Below, one piece after another: positions 1-7,778 of a stretch of DNA of 47,472 nt. Position numbers and translations under genes: made by a program. Origin of the DNA: Zestomicrobium sp964482405 (GTDB lineage: Archaea; Thermoproteota; Thermoprotei_A; Sulfolobales; NBVN01). The DNA lies in the NCBI GenBank assembly GCA_964482405.1, contig CAYZXH010000008.1, positions 1 through 47,472 on the forward strand. The letters are read 5' to 3'. How positions within the stretch are numbered: position 1 is the stretch's first letter; each line of letters opens with the position of its first letter. Below the pieces are notes generated by a model. The model was given only the letters and a program-made list of their open reading frames with translations. It was not told the DNA's origin and searched no databases.

Positions 1-102
1 TGCTTTGTGGTGTGGGGGTTGTTGAAATCGCTGGGGTTACATAGGTCATGTGGGGCATCCCCAGAGAAGTTTTAAAGCTAGGAGCTTATATGCTTATTGG
101 TG

Positions 103-144
103 ACAACCTGAAAGCCTCACCCTAAAGAGCGAGGAGGAGGTCAG
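103..144 (+). repeat. IS200/IS605-type right-end / omega-RNA-like hairpin, copy 1
   Basis: The segment begins ACAACCTGAAAGCCTC and ends GAGGAGGTCAG, with an imperfect hairpin (CCTC paired with GAGG and a partly paired inner loop) between. This is the layout of the 3' terminus of many IS605-family elements, where the end of the transposon also forms the 3' part of the TnpB guide RNA scaffold. The first 16 and last 11 bases are identical to a second copy at 28574-28615. No intact tnpB is visible here. Family assignment is from recognition of the motif; the repeat itself is seen directly. Confidence 0.55.
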
Positions 145-253
145 CTCTAAGTACGGACCCTAACTCGCTGAACCCATGCGCTAGCAATTCCGTAACCGAA
201 TCGCTCCTCATTGGATCGCCACACCGCATAATCACGTCGAGCTTATAAGCCAT
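122..253 (-). CDS. Possible small protein or gene remnant (43 aa)
   Basis: A 43-codon frame starting MAYKLDVIMRCGDP and ending RADLLLAL. Its last codons fall inside the IS605-like terminal hairpin, so if it was ever a gene it has probably been truncated by element insertion. A TATA-like AT-rich stretch near 306-316 is roughly symmetrical and could serve this strand as well as the tRNA. I recognise no family. It may be chance reading through a non-coding region, and I keep it only as a low-confidence record. Confidence 0.2.
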   Translation of the reverse strand: MAYKLDVIMRCGDPMRSDSVTELLAHGFSELGSVLRADLLLAL

Positions 254-302
254 CACTTCTGGAATAAGCTAACATATGAAACCGAGACCTCACAGTATGA
301 CA

Positions 303-316
303 AAAACTTTAAAAGT
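303..316 (+). promoter_or_regulatory. TATA-type promoter of tRNA-Val
   Basis: AAAAACTTTAAAAG lies about 25 bases upstream of the first tRNA base, the normal archaeal BRE/TATA distance. The core is nearly palindromic, so it might also fire leftward. Confidence 0.6.
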
Positions 317-334
317 TATACTAATATTTATTTA

Positions 335-409
335 GGGCCCGTCGTCTAGCCTGGTTAGGACGCCGCCCTGACGCGGCGGAGGTCCGGGGTTCGAGTCCCC
401 GCGGGCCCA
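335..409 (+). tRNA. tRNA-Val (anticodon GAC)
   Basis: A complete cloverleaf can be drawn. The acceptor stem GGGCCCG pairs with CGGGCCC (402-408). The D arm runs GTCT to GGAC. The anticodon stem CCGCC/GGCGG encloses the loop CTGACGC, giving anticodon GAC, which reads the valine codon GUC. The T arm is CGGGG-TTCGAGT-CCCCG. The discriminator base is A409. There is no intron, and CCA is not encoded, so it must be added by tRNA nucleotidyltransferase. The anticodon stem and T stem are all or nearly all G-C pairs, as expected for a thermophile. Confidence 0.97.
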
Positions 410-511
410 CTATTCTCTCATGGTTTTAGTGATTGAGCTTATACGTGTTCGCCGTTTTTAAGTCTAGGTTGTAATTATATTTTGGGTCCGAGTCTTTGGC
501 TGGTGGTGCGC

Positions 512-1261
512 GTGTTCAATATTAAGTATTCAGAGGGTTTGCTTTTCAGGAAGTACGTGTTGAGTTCTACTAAGCCTCTTAGTGATGTTCCAATCAGGGT
601 TTCTGACGAGGGCTTCTTGATAAGGGGTTTGAGCCCGGATAAGAGTGTTTTAATGGAGGTAAGTATTCCTAGTAGTTCTTTCGCGGAGTATGGTGTAAGC
701 GGCGTTAATGATCTTACCTTAGAGAGAGATGAGGTTGGTAAGGTTCTTAAGAAGGTTGGTAGGAATGACGTTATACAGCTAGGGTATAAGGAGGGGGCCG
801 GGGTCGTTAAAGCTAAGTTAATAAACAGTAAGTCAGGCGTTGAGAGGAGTTACGATATAAGGATTGCTGGATTAGAGGGCCCGGTAGACCCCATACAGGT
901 AGAGTTGCCGGTAATAATCAGGGTTGAGACCTCAATACTTCAGAGAATAATAAAAGACGTTAAGCTGGTTGGCGAGGAACTAACCATAAAATATTCTAGA
1001 GACACTGTAGAATTCACTTCCTTAAGTGAGGGTAGGGAATACAAGATAGTTCTTGAAAGAGGTAAGCACCTCCTCGAACTAACTTCTAATACTCCGGGAA
1101 CCGCTACCAGCACGTACGACATAGACTTACTTAAGACGATCCTACCTGTTTTAACAATCTTCGACGTGGCGGTTATAGAATTCGGTCCCTCACTACCGCT
1201 GAAAATAAGTCTTTCAGGCGAGGAAGGCGTGAACATAACTTCCTGGATAGCTCCAAGGTAA
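512..1261 (+). CDS. pcn: DNA polymerase sliding clamp (PCNA, PCNA1-like)
   Basis: Ring-shaped processivity factor that encircles DNA and tethers DNA polymerase, ligase and FEN1. The protein (249 aa, normal for the family) matches the family through the segment around SVLMEVSIPSSSF and the region KLVGEELTI, and ends WIAPR, the usual PCNA C-terminus. The pattern is closest to Sulfolobus PCNA1, which begins MFKIVYPN; I therefore chose the GTG at 512, giving MFNIKYSEG, with GGTGG six bases upstream, over earlier in-frame TTG/GTG codons (482, 506). Crenarchaea often have two or three PCNA paralogues forming a heterotrimer; only one is in this window. Confidence 0.9.
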   Translation: MFNIKYSEGLLFRKYVLSSTKPLSDVPIRVSDEGFLIRGLSPDKSVLMEVSIPSSSFAEYGVSGVNDLTLERDEVGKVLKKVGRNDVIQLGYKEGAGVVKAKLINSKSGVERSYDIRIAGLEGPVDPIQVELPVIIRVETSILQRIIKDVKLVGEELTIKYSRDTVEFTSLSEGREYKIVLERGKHLLELTSNTPGTATSTYDIDLLKTILPVLTIFDVAVIEFGPSLPLKISLSGEEGVNITSWIAPR

Positions 1262-1291
1262 GTCACGTTAAAGATCCGTTCTTCACAATCA

Positions 1292-1474
1292 CTAAGTTTT
1301 CTGAGATGAGATAAGCCCTAACTTCAGAGCTAGCTCGGCAGCTTTCTCAACAGCTTCTTCAGGACTGCTTGCTGAGACATTGAACGTTATATTCGTGTTA
1401 ACTAGTCTTATCCTATATCTCTTACCACCCTCAACTAAGACTTCCTCAACAACTTCCAGTGCTGGCTTACTCAT
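1292..1474 (-). CDS. Small uncharacterised protein (60 aa)
   Basis: I do not recognise a family. The protein has a beta-rich first half (EVLVEGGKRYRIRLVNTNITFNV) broken by short turns and an alanine/glutamate-rich amphipathic helix (PEEAVEKAAELALKLG). It has no cysteines and no membrane segment. The ATG start is preceded by GGTG at a seven-base distance, which supports it as a real gene. It converges with the PCNA gene and stands alone. The beta-then-helix shape would fit a small nucleic-acid-binding or ubiquitin-like fold, but that is a guess. Confidence 0.7.
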   Translation of the reverse strand: MSKPALEVVEEVLVEGGKRYRIRLVNTNITFNVSASSPEEAVEKAAELALKLGLISSQKT

Positions 1475-1572
1475 GAGTTACACCAAATATCTTTACACTA
1501 AAAAGTAAAATTTAAGTATGGAGGCAGTGTATTTAATTAAAAAAGAAGTTAATTACAGGAGTTAAGAGCGAC

Positions 1573-2118
1573 TCAAGTCTTGCTTACTTTTCTGGGGAAT
1601 GTTATAGCTACGTTTATCCACCCGAGTATTCCGCCGAAGATTCCTGCGATAGACGCCCAAATCCATGCGACGAAGAGTTGCATGTATGGATCGGTGGTTA
1701 CATGTGGGTAGGAACCCGTGAAGTATACTCCTAGAAACATTGATAAGCCGTTGAACGCTGCTAACGTGCTCTCGCCTAGGAACTTATTCTTCAACAAGGT
1801 AAATACTAAGAGGGTGACGAACACGAAGTTTCCTATAGCTACATGTATTATGAACGGGGCTTCAACAGCCATCGCCAGACCTAACGACAGAGCAAGCCAG
1901 AATACACCGCCCAAGAATCCGCCGAACGGGAAAGCTATAAATATCTTCTTTAAAGCCTCGGGCTTCGCACCAAAGGTGAAGTACTCAGCCCATGCTATGA
2001 AGGAGACCCAGAGAGGAAGGTTATAATCGCCTAACAACATACCGAAAGGTAATGAGAGAGCAACTGTTATAGCCACTGCTATAGGGAAAGGTATTGTATA
2101 CTTTATCTGCTCACCCAT
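1573..2118 (-). CDS. DUF1097-like integral membrane protein
   Basis: About 181 residues with five or six hydrophobic helices, small-residue-rich, ending in a short basic tail (FPRKVSKT). The segment AWAEYFTFGAKPEALKK, placed between the second and third helices, resembles the DUF1097 family of inner-membrane proteins of unknown function. I chose the ATG at 2118 over a TTG three codons upstream. It lies 126 bases downstream of the DRE-TIM enzyme on the same strand, so it may be part of the same regulon as the AOR locus, perhaps as a substrate channel or transporter; that role is inference from context only. Confidence 0.75.
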   Translation of the reverse strand: MGEQIKYTIPFPIAVAITVALSLPFGMLLGDYNLPLWVSFIAWAEYFTFGAKPEALKKIFIAFPFGGFLGGVFWLALSLGLAMAVEAPFIIHVAIGNFVFVTLLVFTLLKNKFLGESTLAAFNGLSMFLGVYFTGSYPHVTTDPYMQLFVAWIWASIAGIFGGILGWINVAITFPRKVSKT

Positions 2119-2253
2119 ATTGATCAACGATAATATTAATATAGTAGAGTTTATAAGTCTTAATAAGCTCTCTCATTAACAAAGTAATGATCAACTCTTA
2201 TGTTTTTAAACAATTAATGGGATATCATTAGCTTCTGTTAATACTCTTAAGTA

Positions 2254-3531
2254 TTAGAGTTTCAGAATTTTCCTAGCTATATACACTAGCTCTTCATCAC
2301 TTAACGCACTTTTCTTTATTGAAGCTTCATACTTAACAACCTTGGTTAACTCTGGTAGTAGTTCCTGCGGTACGTCAACACCTAAGCTCTTTAACCTATC
2401 TTTGATTAAGGATCCTCCACTACCCTTAGATACAACGAATTCCTTCTTTTTACCTATTAGCTCCGCTTTGAATGGTAACATCCCTTCTTCCTCTCCTTGC
2501 TCCATAGCTTTTGATAGCATGTAGTATATCCACCCTGATGAGAACCTGAAGGTATTAGAGCCTATTATAGGTTTGTTCGGCCCTACCTTGAATTTAGCTA
2601 TTTCTTGGACTAACTGTGTTACGTAATGTATCTTCTCTTTCTTGATATTAGTCTTAACTCCTAGTAAGAGCTCTGCAGCGATAGCTACCTCTTCCGTAGC
2701 TGCGTTACCCGCTCTCTCCCCCAACCCCGCTATGGTGGTGTGAACTGCTGAGGCTCCTGCGGCGACAGCCGCTAACGCGTTTGCAGTAGCCAAACCGAAA
2801 TCATTGTGCACGTGGAACTCTAGCGTCGCAGGCTTAATCCATTCTTTAACCATGCTGGCTATGAGGTACACGGTCCAGGGCAGTCCTTGACCGTAAGTAT
2901 CCGCTATCGAGATGCTATCAGCCTTACCCTCCTTAGCTATAGTGCTTAAATGGGTGTAAACGAAGTCTAGCGGGGCTTTAAAGTCATCCCATATGAGTGC
3001 CACTGTGTATATTCCGTGACTCTTAGCGTAAGACACTGCTTCAAGACCCTTACTCGTTATTTCCTCAGGTTTCATACCCCAGAAAACCCTCCCCTGCCAA
3101 GGATTACCAACGAAATCTACCATAACCCCATCTACGTCTAAGTCAATAGCTTCCTCTATGACTTTCTTATCCCAGCTCACGAAAGCTATTATCTTAGCGT
3201 TAAGCCCTAACTTAACTATCTCCTTAGTTGCTTCCTTGTCTTCATCGGAAATCATCGGCACAACCTCTATCCTATCAACACCTAACTCATCAAGTGCTGC
3301 AGCTATCTTAACACTCTCCTCTTTATGGAAGGCTACCCCAGGTGTTTGCTGACCCTCCCTCAAAGTAGCGTCATGGATTACCAGCCTCTCAGGTGCCTTA
3401 ATTAAAGACCTGACCTCAGGCAACCAATTGTAGGGTGTTACCCAGAACATATCTGTATGCCACTTATATTTAAACTTATTGAGGTACTCCATAGTCTCCT
3501 TAAGCTTACCTATTAGATCGGGTTCGCTCAT
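2254..3531 (-). CDS. Homocitrate-synthase-like DRE-TIM metalloenzyme
   Basis: A (beta/alpha)8 enzyme of the superfamily that makes or breaks C-C bonds next to a thioester or keto acid (isopropylmalate, citramalate and homocitrate synthases; HMG-CoA lyase). The catalytic Arg with metal-ligand position sits in TLREGQQTPGV (residues 56-66); Glu instead of Asp after Arg is typical of homocitrate synthases. The metal-binding HVH is at 240-242 (EFHVHNDFGLATAN), and GLGERAGNA (269-277) is the family signature. At 425 aa it is long enough for a lyase-type C-terminal domain but has no clear LeuA regulatory domain. Substrate unknown. It sits just downstream of the AOR operon, separated by 81 bases, so a linked pathway is plausible. 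Confidence 0.85.
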   Translation of the reverse strand: MSEPDLIGKLKETMEYLNKFKYKWHTDMFWVTPYNWLPEVRSLIKAPERLVIHDATLREGQQTPGVAFHKEESVKIAAALDELGVDRIEVVPMISDEDKEATKEIVKLGLNAKIIAFVSWDKKVIEEAIDLDVDGVMVDFVGNPWQGRVFWGMKPEEITSKGLEAVSYAKSHGIYTVALIWDDFKAPLDFVYTHLSTIAKEGKADSISIADTYGQGLPWTVYLIASMVKEWIKPATLEFHVHNDFGLATANALAAVAAGASAVHTTIAGLGERAGNAATEEVAIAAELLLGVKTNIKKEKIHYVTQLVQEIAKFKVGPNKPIIGSNTFRFSSGWIYYMLSKAMEQGEEEGMLPFKAELIGKKKEFVVSKGSGGSLIKDRLKSLGVDVPQELLPELTKVVKYEASIKKSALSDEELVYIARKILKL

Positions 3532-3612
3532 TATTTAACCCCATCAACTAAGAGTTTCTAAGATAATAAAAAGAGATGAATGGAAAAGATCTTGAAGTTC
3601 ATTAAAAATTAT

Positions 3613-4347
3613 TTATTCGTCTTCTATTATGGCTACCGCTCTTATCGGTGCTGCGCTAGCTCCCACAAGCTTTATTGGGAGAACCGATACTTTAAACCCG
3701 TGTGGTTTAGGTATTTTATCGAGATTAATTAGGTTCTCGATATGGTATAAGTCTATTTCTCTCATTAATCTGTGAACAGGCCATAAAGCCCCTGTCTTAA
3801 GCATTACATCAACAGGCACTTCCACGGTGGGGGCGTCAACGCCGAAGACTCTGACTCCCTGCTTCCATAACCACATAGCTGCCTCGCCGTCCAGCCCGGG
3901 ATGATTCTTCAGATATTCTGGGGTCCCCCAATACCTGGTAGCGCAGTCTGTTCTTATTAAGACAATATCCCGTGGTTTTAGCTTATAGTTTATTCTCTCA
4001 AGTTCTTTCTCCATGTCTTCAACAGTTATGTACTCGCCAGGCTTCTTATGAGAGAAGTTCAGTACCACGCCGTCACCGTAGCAATACTCTAGAGGTATCT
4101 TATCCGCAGTTATGTCTGAGTCAGGGTTTCCATGCCAGAGTGAGTCTATGTGTGTGCCTACGTGATCACCCATCACGATGATACAGTGATTCGTTATTTC
4201 ATCGAAGCCGTACTTTTCCTTAGTGATTCCTAGTCCGTGAGCAAACTCCCTATGCGTCTCAATTTCTTTTATGACTGGAGGGACTATCCTAGGGAAGACC
4301 ACCATCCCGAACTTTACATCAACTGAGAGATCTATTATCTTGACCAT
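3613..4347 (-). CDS. Cyclase-family hydrolase (kynurenine formamidase-like)
   Basis: A 244-residue member of the metal-dependent cyclase/amidohydrolase family that includes kynurenine formamidase and isatin hydrolase. The metal-binding signature HVGTHIDSLWH is at residues 62-72, matching HxGTHxDxPxH except for Leu-Trp in place of the usual Pro region, and a later histidine region (PVHRLMREIDLYHIENL) completes the pattern. It would hydrolyse a cyclic amide, lactone or formamide. It is the last gene of a tight six-gene run, three bases after the HprK-like gene. No tryptophan dioxygenase is present, so kynurenine need not be the substrate. Confidence 0.85.
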   Translation of the reverse strand: MVKIIDLSVDVKFGMVVFPRIVPPVIKEIETHREFAHGLGITKEKYGFDEITNHCIIVMGDHVGTHIDSLWHGNPDSDITADKIPLEYCYGDGVVLNFSHKKPGEYITVEDMEKELERINYKLKPRDIVLIRTDCATRYWGTPEYLKNHPGLDGEAAMWLWKQGVRVFGVDAPTVEVPVDVMLKTGALWPVHRLMREIDLYHIENLINLDKIPKPHGFKVSVLPIKLVGASAAPIRAVAIIEDE

Positions 4348-4350
4348 GGA

Positions 4351-5259
4351 TCACACGCCCCTTAATAAATCCTCGATCACGTCCATTACCTTCTGCGGGT
4401 TAGGACCCCTCACTAAGTAGAAGTCCCTGTCTTTAGTGAAGTTCAGAGCGAAATTAGCTCTCCTCTCTCTACTACGTAGATCGTCGATTAAGGGTATAGG
4501 TATGCCTGAAGAGATGAGGTGGTGTGGGGCGAAGTAACTCATCGTTATAGACACGAATAACTGGAATTGCTTCTCATACTCACCGATCTTCGATACCTCC
4601 ACGTCGAAATTGCCGTCAATGTCTGGCAGGATTACTAAGTCAAACTTCTCGCCAGGCTTTATCTGATGTAACCTAACCTCAGGTAAGCTCTTAAAGAATT
4701 TTGTCCAGCCCTCACCGCTAGGTAAGTCACTGCGTTCAGTACCTTTAGGCCTCTTCCTCAAGAAGATTTCCTTACTGCCTGCTAAGATACTCCCATCGTA
4801 ACTAACTAGTATGGTCTCTCCTGAAATCATTTCAGCACCTCTATGTAGTGCCTCAATTAAGGTCATGGTTTTCCCGTGGTTCGCTTCACCAGATAATAAC
4901 ATCACGTTACGTCCCTTGTAATTGAATCCTGTTGCGTGTAGGGGGAATACACCGTGTTCTTCAAGCTCTCTAGCTACTAAAGTTACCACAAGTCTCTGAA
5001 GCTCCCCAGTATACCAATTCCCGTATAAGTAGAGTGTCTTACCGTCATAAGCAAGTCTCTTATCACTGATATCCTTAAACCAGATACAGTCAGTTTTTTC
5101 CTTGGTGGCATTCCTGATTAGCTGAGCCTCTGCTAGACGGTAGCTGAGCCATATCTCGTCTTCGAATACCTTGTCTACGGGTTTCTCGCTATATACGTCG
5201 ATCCTTACCTTAGCTTCTAAAACCTTTACTTCCTCTGTATACTTATACATTCCTATCAA
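4351..5259 (-). CDS. HprK-like P-loop ATPase/kinase
   Basis: A 302-residue protein with a Walker A motif GEANHGKT (124-131) preceded by FPLHATGF (106-112), an arrangement seen in HPr kinase/phosphorylase C-terminal domains (LHAS, then G-rich P-loop, then a Leu/Ala-rich helix). The N-terminal 100 residues are unassigned. Homologues without PTS occur in bacteria and archaea as HprK-like proteins of unknown role. It lies between the cupin and cyclase genes with seven- and three-base gaps, so it is certainly co-transcribed. A protein-kinase or small-molecule kinase role is inference. The start could alternatively be the second ATG (residue 4). Confidence 0.75.
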   Translation of the reverse strand: MIGMYKYTEEVKVLEAKVRIDVYSEKPVDKVFEDEIWLSYRLAEAQLIRNATKEKTDCIWFKDISDKRLAYDGKTLYLYGNWYTGELQRLVVTLVARELEEHGVFPLHATGFNYKGRNVMLLSGEANHGKTMTLIEALHRGAEMISGETILVSYDGSILAGSKEIFLRKRPKGTERSDLPSGEGWTKFFKSLPEVRLHQIKPGEKFDLVILPDIDGNFDVEVSKIGEYEKQFQLFVSITMSYFAPHHLISSGIPIPLIDDLRSRERRANFALNFTKDRDFYLVRGPNPQKVMDVIEDLLRGV

Positions 5260-5265
5260 CCTAAA

Positions 5266-5682
5266 CTACTGCTTCTTAGCGGAGTAATATTCTTTAGCTT
5301 TATTAATGGCTTCCGCTACCGCGCCAGCCATAGGTAATGGAGGTATGAACACACAGAATAACTCAAGAGTTGTTGATCCCGTGTTCTTGATTTCGTGCTG
5401 TATTCCCGGCGTGGTCTGTATCACGCAGCCCGGCTTAACCTTAGTTACTGTTTGCCTGCCTTCAACGATCTCTACGGCTTCACCCTCACCGCTCACGACA
5501 TACATTATCTCGTCTGAACCGTGTTGATGTAGTCCTGTGCTACTCCCTGGCGGGATAAGCGATAACAGTATTGTTGCTTTATCGTAATTACCTAACTGAG
5601 GTGCTAGAACTACCTTCAACTCTCTCTCAGCAGGCTTAGGTACTAGATAACCTGTTATTTCCTTCGCGTTAATCACGGGCAT
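5266..5682 (-). CDS. Small cupin-domain protein
   Basis: A single-domain cupin of 138 residues. Motif 1 reads GLHQHGSDEIMYVVSGEGE, with His-x-His and Glu for metal binding, and motif 2 contains PGIQHEIKNTG with the third histidine, so the metal site is intact. Single cupins act as isomerases, dioxygenases or small-molecule binders; no specific substrate can be read. The ATG chosen is preceded by AGGTGG six bases upstream, leaving 10 bases after the ubiquitin-like gene; a longer in-frame start would overlap that gene. It is part of the tight AOR operon. Confidence 0.85.
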   Translation of the reverse strand: MPVINAKEITGYLVPKPAERELKVVLAPQLGNYDKATILLSLIPPGSSTGLHQHGSDEIMYVVSGEGEAVEIVEGRQTVTKVKPGCVIQTTPGIQHEIKNTGSTTLELFCVFIPPLPMAGAVAEAINKAKEYYSAKKQ

Positions 5683-5692
5683 TCTATACCAC

Positions 5693-5911
5693 CTAACCAC
5701 CTTCCACTACTTGAATCAATGTTATCTCATCATCGTTGCTTATATATTCATCATTGCTCAAGATCCTGCCGTCCTTCACTATGGCGTACTGTCCTTGAAG
5801 CCTCAGCAAATCTTTAAGGACTTCCAGAACCTCCTTAACCACTAACGTGTTAACCTCCACGGTCACTACGTTCTCAAGATCCGGGTATATCCTTACCTTA
5901 ACAGTAGCCAT
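5693..5911 (-). CDS. MoaD/ThiS-like ubiquitin-fold protein ending in Gly-Gly
   Basis: A 72-residue beta-grasp protein. It starts with the strand TVKVRIYPDLENVVTVEV, has a helix VVKEVLEVLKDLLRL, and ends ITLIQVVEGG; the terminal Gly-Gly is the site that is adenylated and thiocarboxylated in MoaD and ThiS or conjugated in archaeal SAMPs. It sits nine bases after AOR 1 and before the cupin, so supplying sulfur for the tungstopterin of its neighbour, or another pterin- or protein-linked role, is likely. A second, longer Gly-Gly protein sits beside AOR 2. No E1-like activating enzyme is in the window. Confidence 0.88.
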   Translation of the reverse strand: MATVKVRIYPDLENVVTVEVNTLVVKEVLEVLKDLLRLQGQYAIVKDGRILSNDEYISNDDEITLIQVVEGG

Positions 5912-5920
5912 ACGCAGACC

Positions 5921-7768
5921 TCAACTAACTGGTACGTCCAGCCCTAACTTCCTTACTCTATCCTTGCCCGGGTAACCGCTCTGAGGGTCTAACTCCCTGT
6001 AACGGTAGAAGAGCTCTAGCAACTGGTTTATCGGGCATGTCACCCCTTTAATAGGTCCTTCGTCGAGAGGCTCTTCCACGAATCTCTTGGGTAGCGTGTC
6101 TTCCTCAACCCTAAGACCTAGCTTCAGGTTTAGCAGTCTTTCAAGGTACCATATCCTCTCACCAGTCATCAGTATGTCTTCCTTGGATGCTTCAATACCC
6201 GTTATAGCCTTATATTCCTCAGCTATCTTATTGAAGTCTACTATGCCGAAAACACCGAACTTACAGAGACCTGCCGAGTCTAGGAAAGCACACAGGTTTT
6301 GATGAATTATTGTGACCCTGACCTTAGACTCAACATCTTTAGGTATTTCGGAGATCCCGTACTCCGGTAGCAGTATCCCCCTCTCTACCAGCATGGTCAT
6401 GCCTTGGAGATGGCTCGCCCCAATATTTGAGGTAGCGTAAGCTAATCCTATGGAGTGATACCGTCTCGGATGGTGTGCCGGTAGTTCGAGACCCTTAACA
6501 TGTATAGCGAACTTCTCAGTCCCCGAATCAATTCTTTGTGAGGCTCTCTTAACACCCTCAGCCAATATGTCCCCCAATCCCCTCCTGTACGCGATCATCT
6601 CCACTAGTCTCAGAACGGCTTCCCCGTCACCCCACTTAAGCTCAAAACCTAGATCCTCAGCTTTGAGAAGTCCTTTCTCGTAAGCTTCCATAGCCCAAGC
6701 TATAACCCCGCCAGTAGATATAGTATCTAAACCTAGCCTATCACAGAGCCTGTTTATCTTTACGAGACTCTCGCCATCACCTATCATTAAGTTGGTTCCC
6801 ATAAGAGCTAGAGTCTCAAACTCAGGACACTTTTCCCACTCCTCACTACTAATCCCGCTTACCTGAAGTTCTTTATGACACTGAATAGAGCAGACTACCT
6901 CAGTACCGCAGGCAACACCTCTCGACTTATAAACTTTCTGTAGGGTTTGCCCAGTTATGTTATCTACCTTATCGAAAACCCCTTTAGTCCAGTTCTTTAT
7001 CGGTACGTTGCCGTCCATTGCGTAACCAATTAAGCCTCCTGAAGTCCCGTAAGACCTTAACCCAACGCCTCTAGGAGATTTCAGAGGTGCGGCTAAGTGT
7101 TCTCTCATTAAGTGTACTAACCTCTCTCTGTCATAGACCTCAACCTTCCTACTACCGTAAGTAACTATAGCCTTCAGCTTCTTAGAACCCATGACAGCTC
7201 CGACACCGGTTCTCCCAGCAGCCCTCCTCTCATCCGTTATCACGGCAGCAATCCTAACTAAGTTCTCCCCTGCAGGACCTATCGCGGCTACCTTAGCTTT
7301 CTGATTATTCAGTTCCTCCTTGATTATCTTAGAAGTCTCTAGGACGTCCTTACCCCACAGATGTGAGGCGTCCTTAATCTCGGCCCGACCCTCAATCACC
7401 GCTAAGTACGCAGGTCTTCTTGAAGCCCCTCTCAAGATGATTCCGTCAAACCCAGCTCTCTTAAGCATTGCACCGAACGAGCCGCCAACTATAGACTTAC
7501 CTAAGTATCCTGTGAGAGGGGATTTAGTGACGAAAGCTGTCTTAGGACTTATAGGGAACGTGTCAACGAAAGGTCCCGTCATTATTACGAGGACGTTAGC
7601 TGGTGATAAAGGCTCTGTTTCCTTACTTATTAGATCGTAGAGGAGTCTAGTGGCGTAGCCTGAACCCCCAACGTAGAGCCTGCACCAATCTTCTCTTAAC
7701 TCGGTAGTCTTTATCTCCCCACTACTTAAGTCAACATCCAGTAACTTCCCGTTAAACCCGAAAATCAT
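5921..7768 (-). CDS. Aldehyde:ferredoxin oxidoreductase family protein (AOR 1)
   Basis: A 615-residue tungstopterin/[4Fe-4S] enzyme expected to oxidise an aldehyde to an acid with ferredoxin as acceptor, or the reverse. The N-terminal pterin-binding domain shows GGSGYATRLLYDL and the GPFVDTFPISPKTAFVTKSP region. RAAGRTGVGAVMGSKKLKAI and GLDTISTGGVIAWAMEAYE are family hallmarks, as is the final cluster Cys in SAGLCKFG. The first cluster motif is unusual: it reads C-x5-C-x3-C (CGTEVVCSIQC) where the family has C-x2-C-x3-C. I chose the ATG at 7768, which has GAGGTG upstream; a longer frame would overlap the upstream gene. Substrate unknown. Confidence 0.93.
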   Translation of the reverse strand: MIFGFNGKLLDVDLSSGEIKTTELREDWCRLYVGGSGYATRLLYDLISKETEPLSPANVLVIMTGPFVDTFPISPKTAFVTKSPLTGYLGKSIVGGSFGAMLKRAGFDGIILRGASRRPAYLAVIEGRAEIKDASHLWGKDVLETSKIIKEELNNQKAKVAAIGPAGENLVRIAAVITDERRAAGRTGVGAVMGSKKLKAIVTYGSRKVEVYDRERLVHLMREHLAAPLKSPRGVGLRSYGTSGGLIGYAMDGNVPIKNWTKGVFDKVDNITGQTLQKVYKSRGVACGTEVVCSIQCHKELQVSGISSEEWEKCPEFETLALMGTNLMIGDGESLVKINRLCDRLGLDTISTGGVIAWAMEAYEKGLLKAEDLGFELKWGDGEAVLRLVEMIAYRRGLGDILAEGVKRASQRIDSGTEKFAIHVKGLELPAHHPRRYHSIGLAYATSNIGASHLQGMTMLVERGILLPEYGISEIPKDVESKVRVTIIHQNLCAFLDSAGLCKFGVFGIVDFNKIAEEYKAITGIEASKEDILMTGERIWYLERLLNLKLGLRVEEDTLPKRFVEEPLDEGPIKGVTCPINQLLELFYRYRELDPQSGYPGKDRVRKLGLDVPVS

Positions 7769-7778
7769 GGAACACACC

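Larger units (their letters stand above)
1..334. other. Left-edge region without a confident gene
   Basis: This stretch precedes the tRNA and holds no gene I can assign firmly. The first 75 bases are open in one plus-strand frame, ending with residues GLHRSCGASPEKF before a stop. The open frame lies just upstream of an IS605-like terminal hairpin (103-144), so it could be the tail of a transposon gene whose body is off the left edge. That is inference; I see no diagnostic TnpB motif. The remainder contains a weak minus-strand 43-codon frame and the tRNA promoter. Confidence 0.4.

Noticed and set aside
1..75. Possible C-terminus of a TnpB transposase on the plus strand
   Set aside because: The open frame lies just upstream of the IS605-like hairpin, but it is short, cut by the window edge and shows no conserved TnpB residues, so it is only noted inside the left-edge entry.
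61..330. RNase P or SRP RNA in the left edge region
   Set aside because: The conserved core sequences of either RNA (for example the GAGGAAAGTCC-type segment of RNase P) are not present.
940..1266. Long minus-strand open frame inside the PCNA gene
   Set aside because: It lies opposite a clear PCNA coding sequence, is serine-rich as typical of antisense frames, and has no ribosome binding site.
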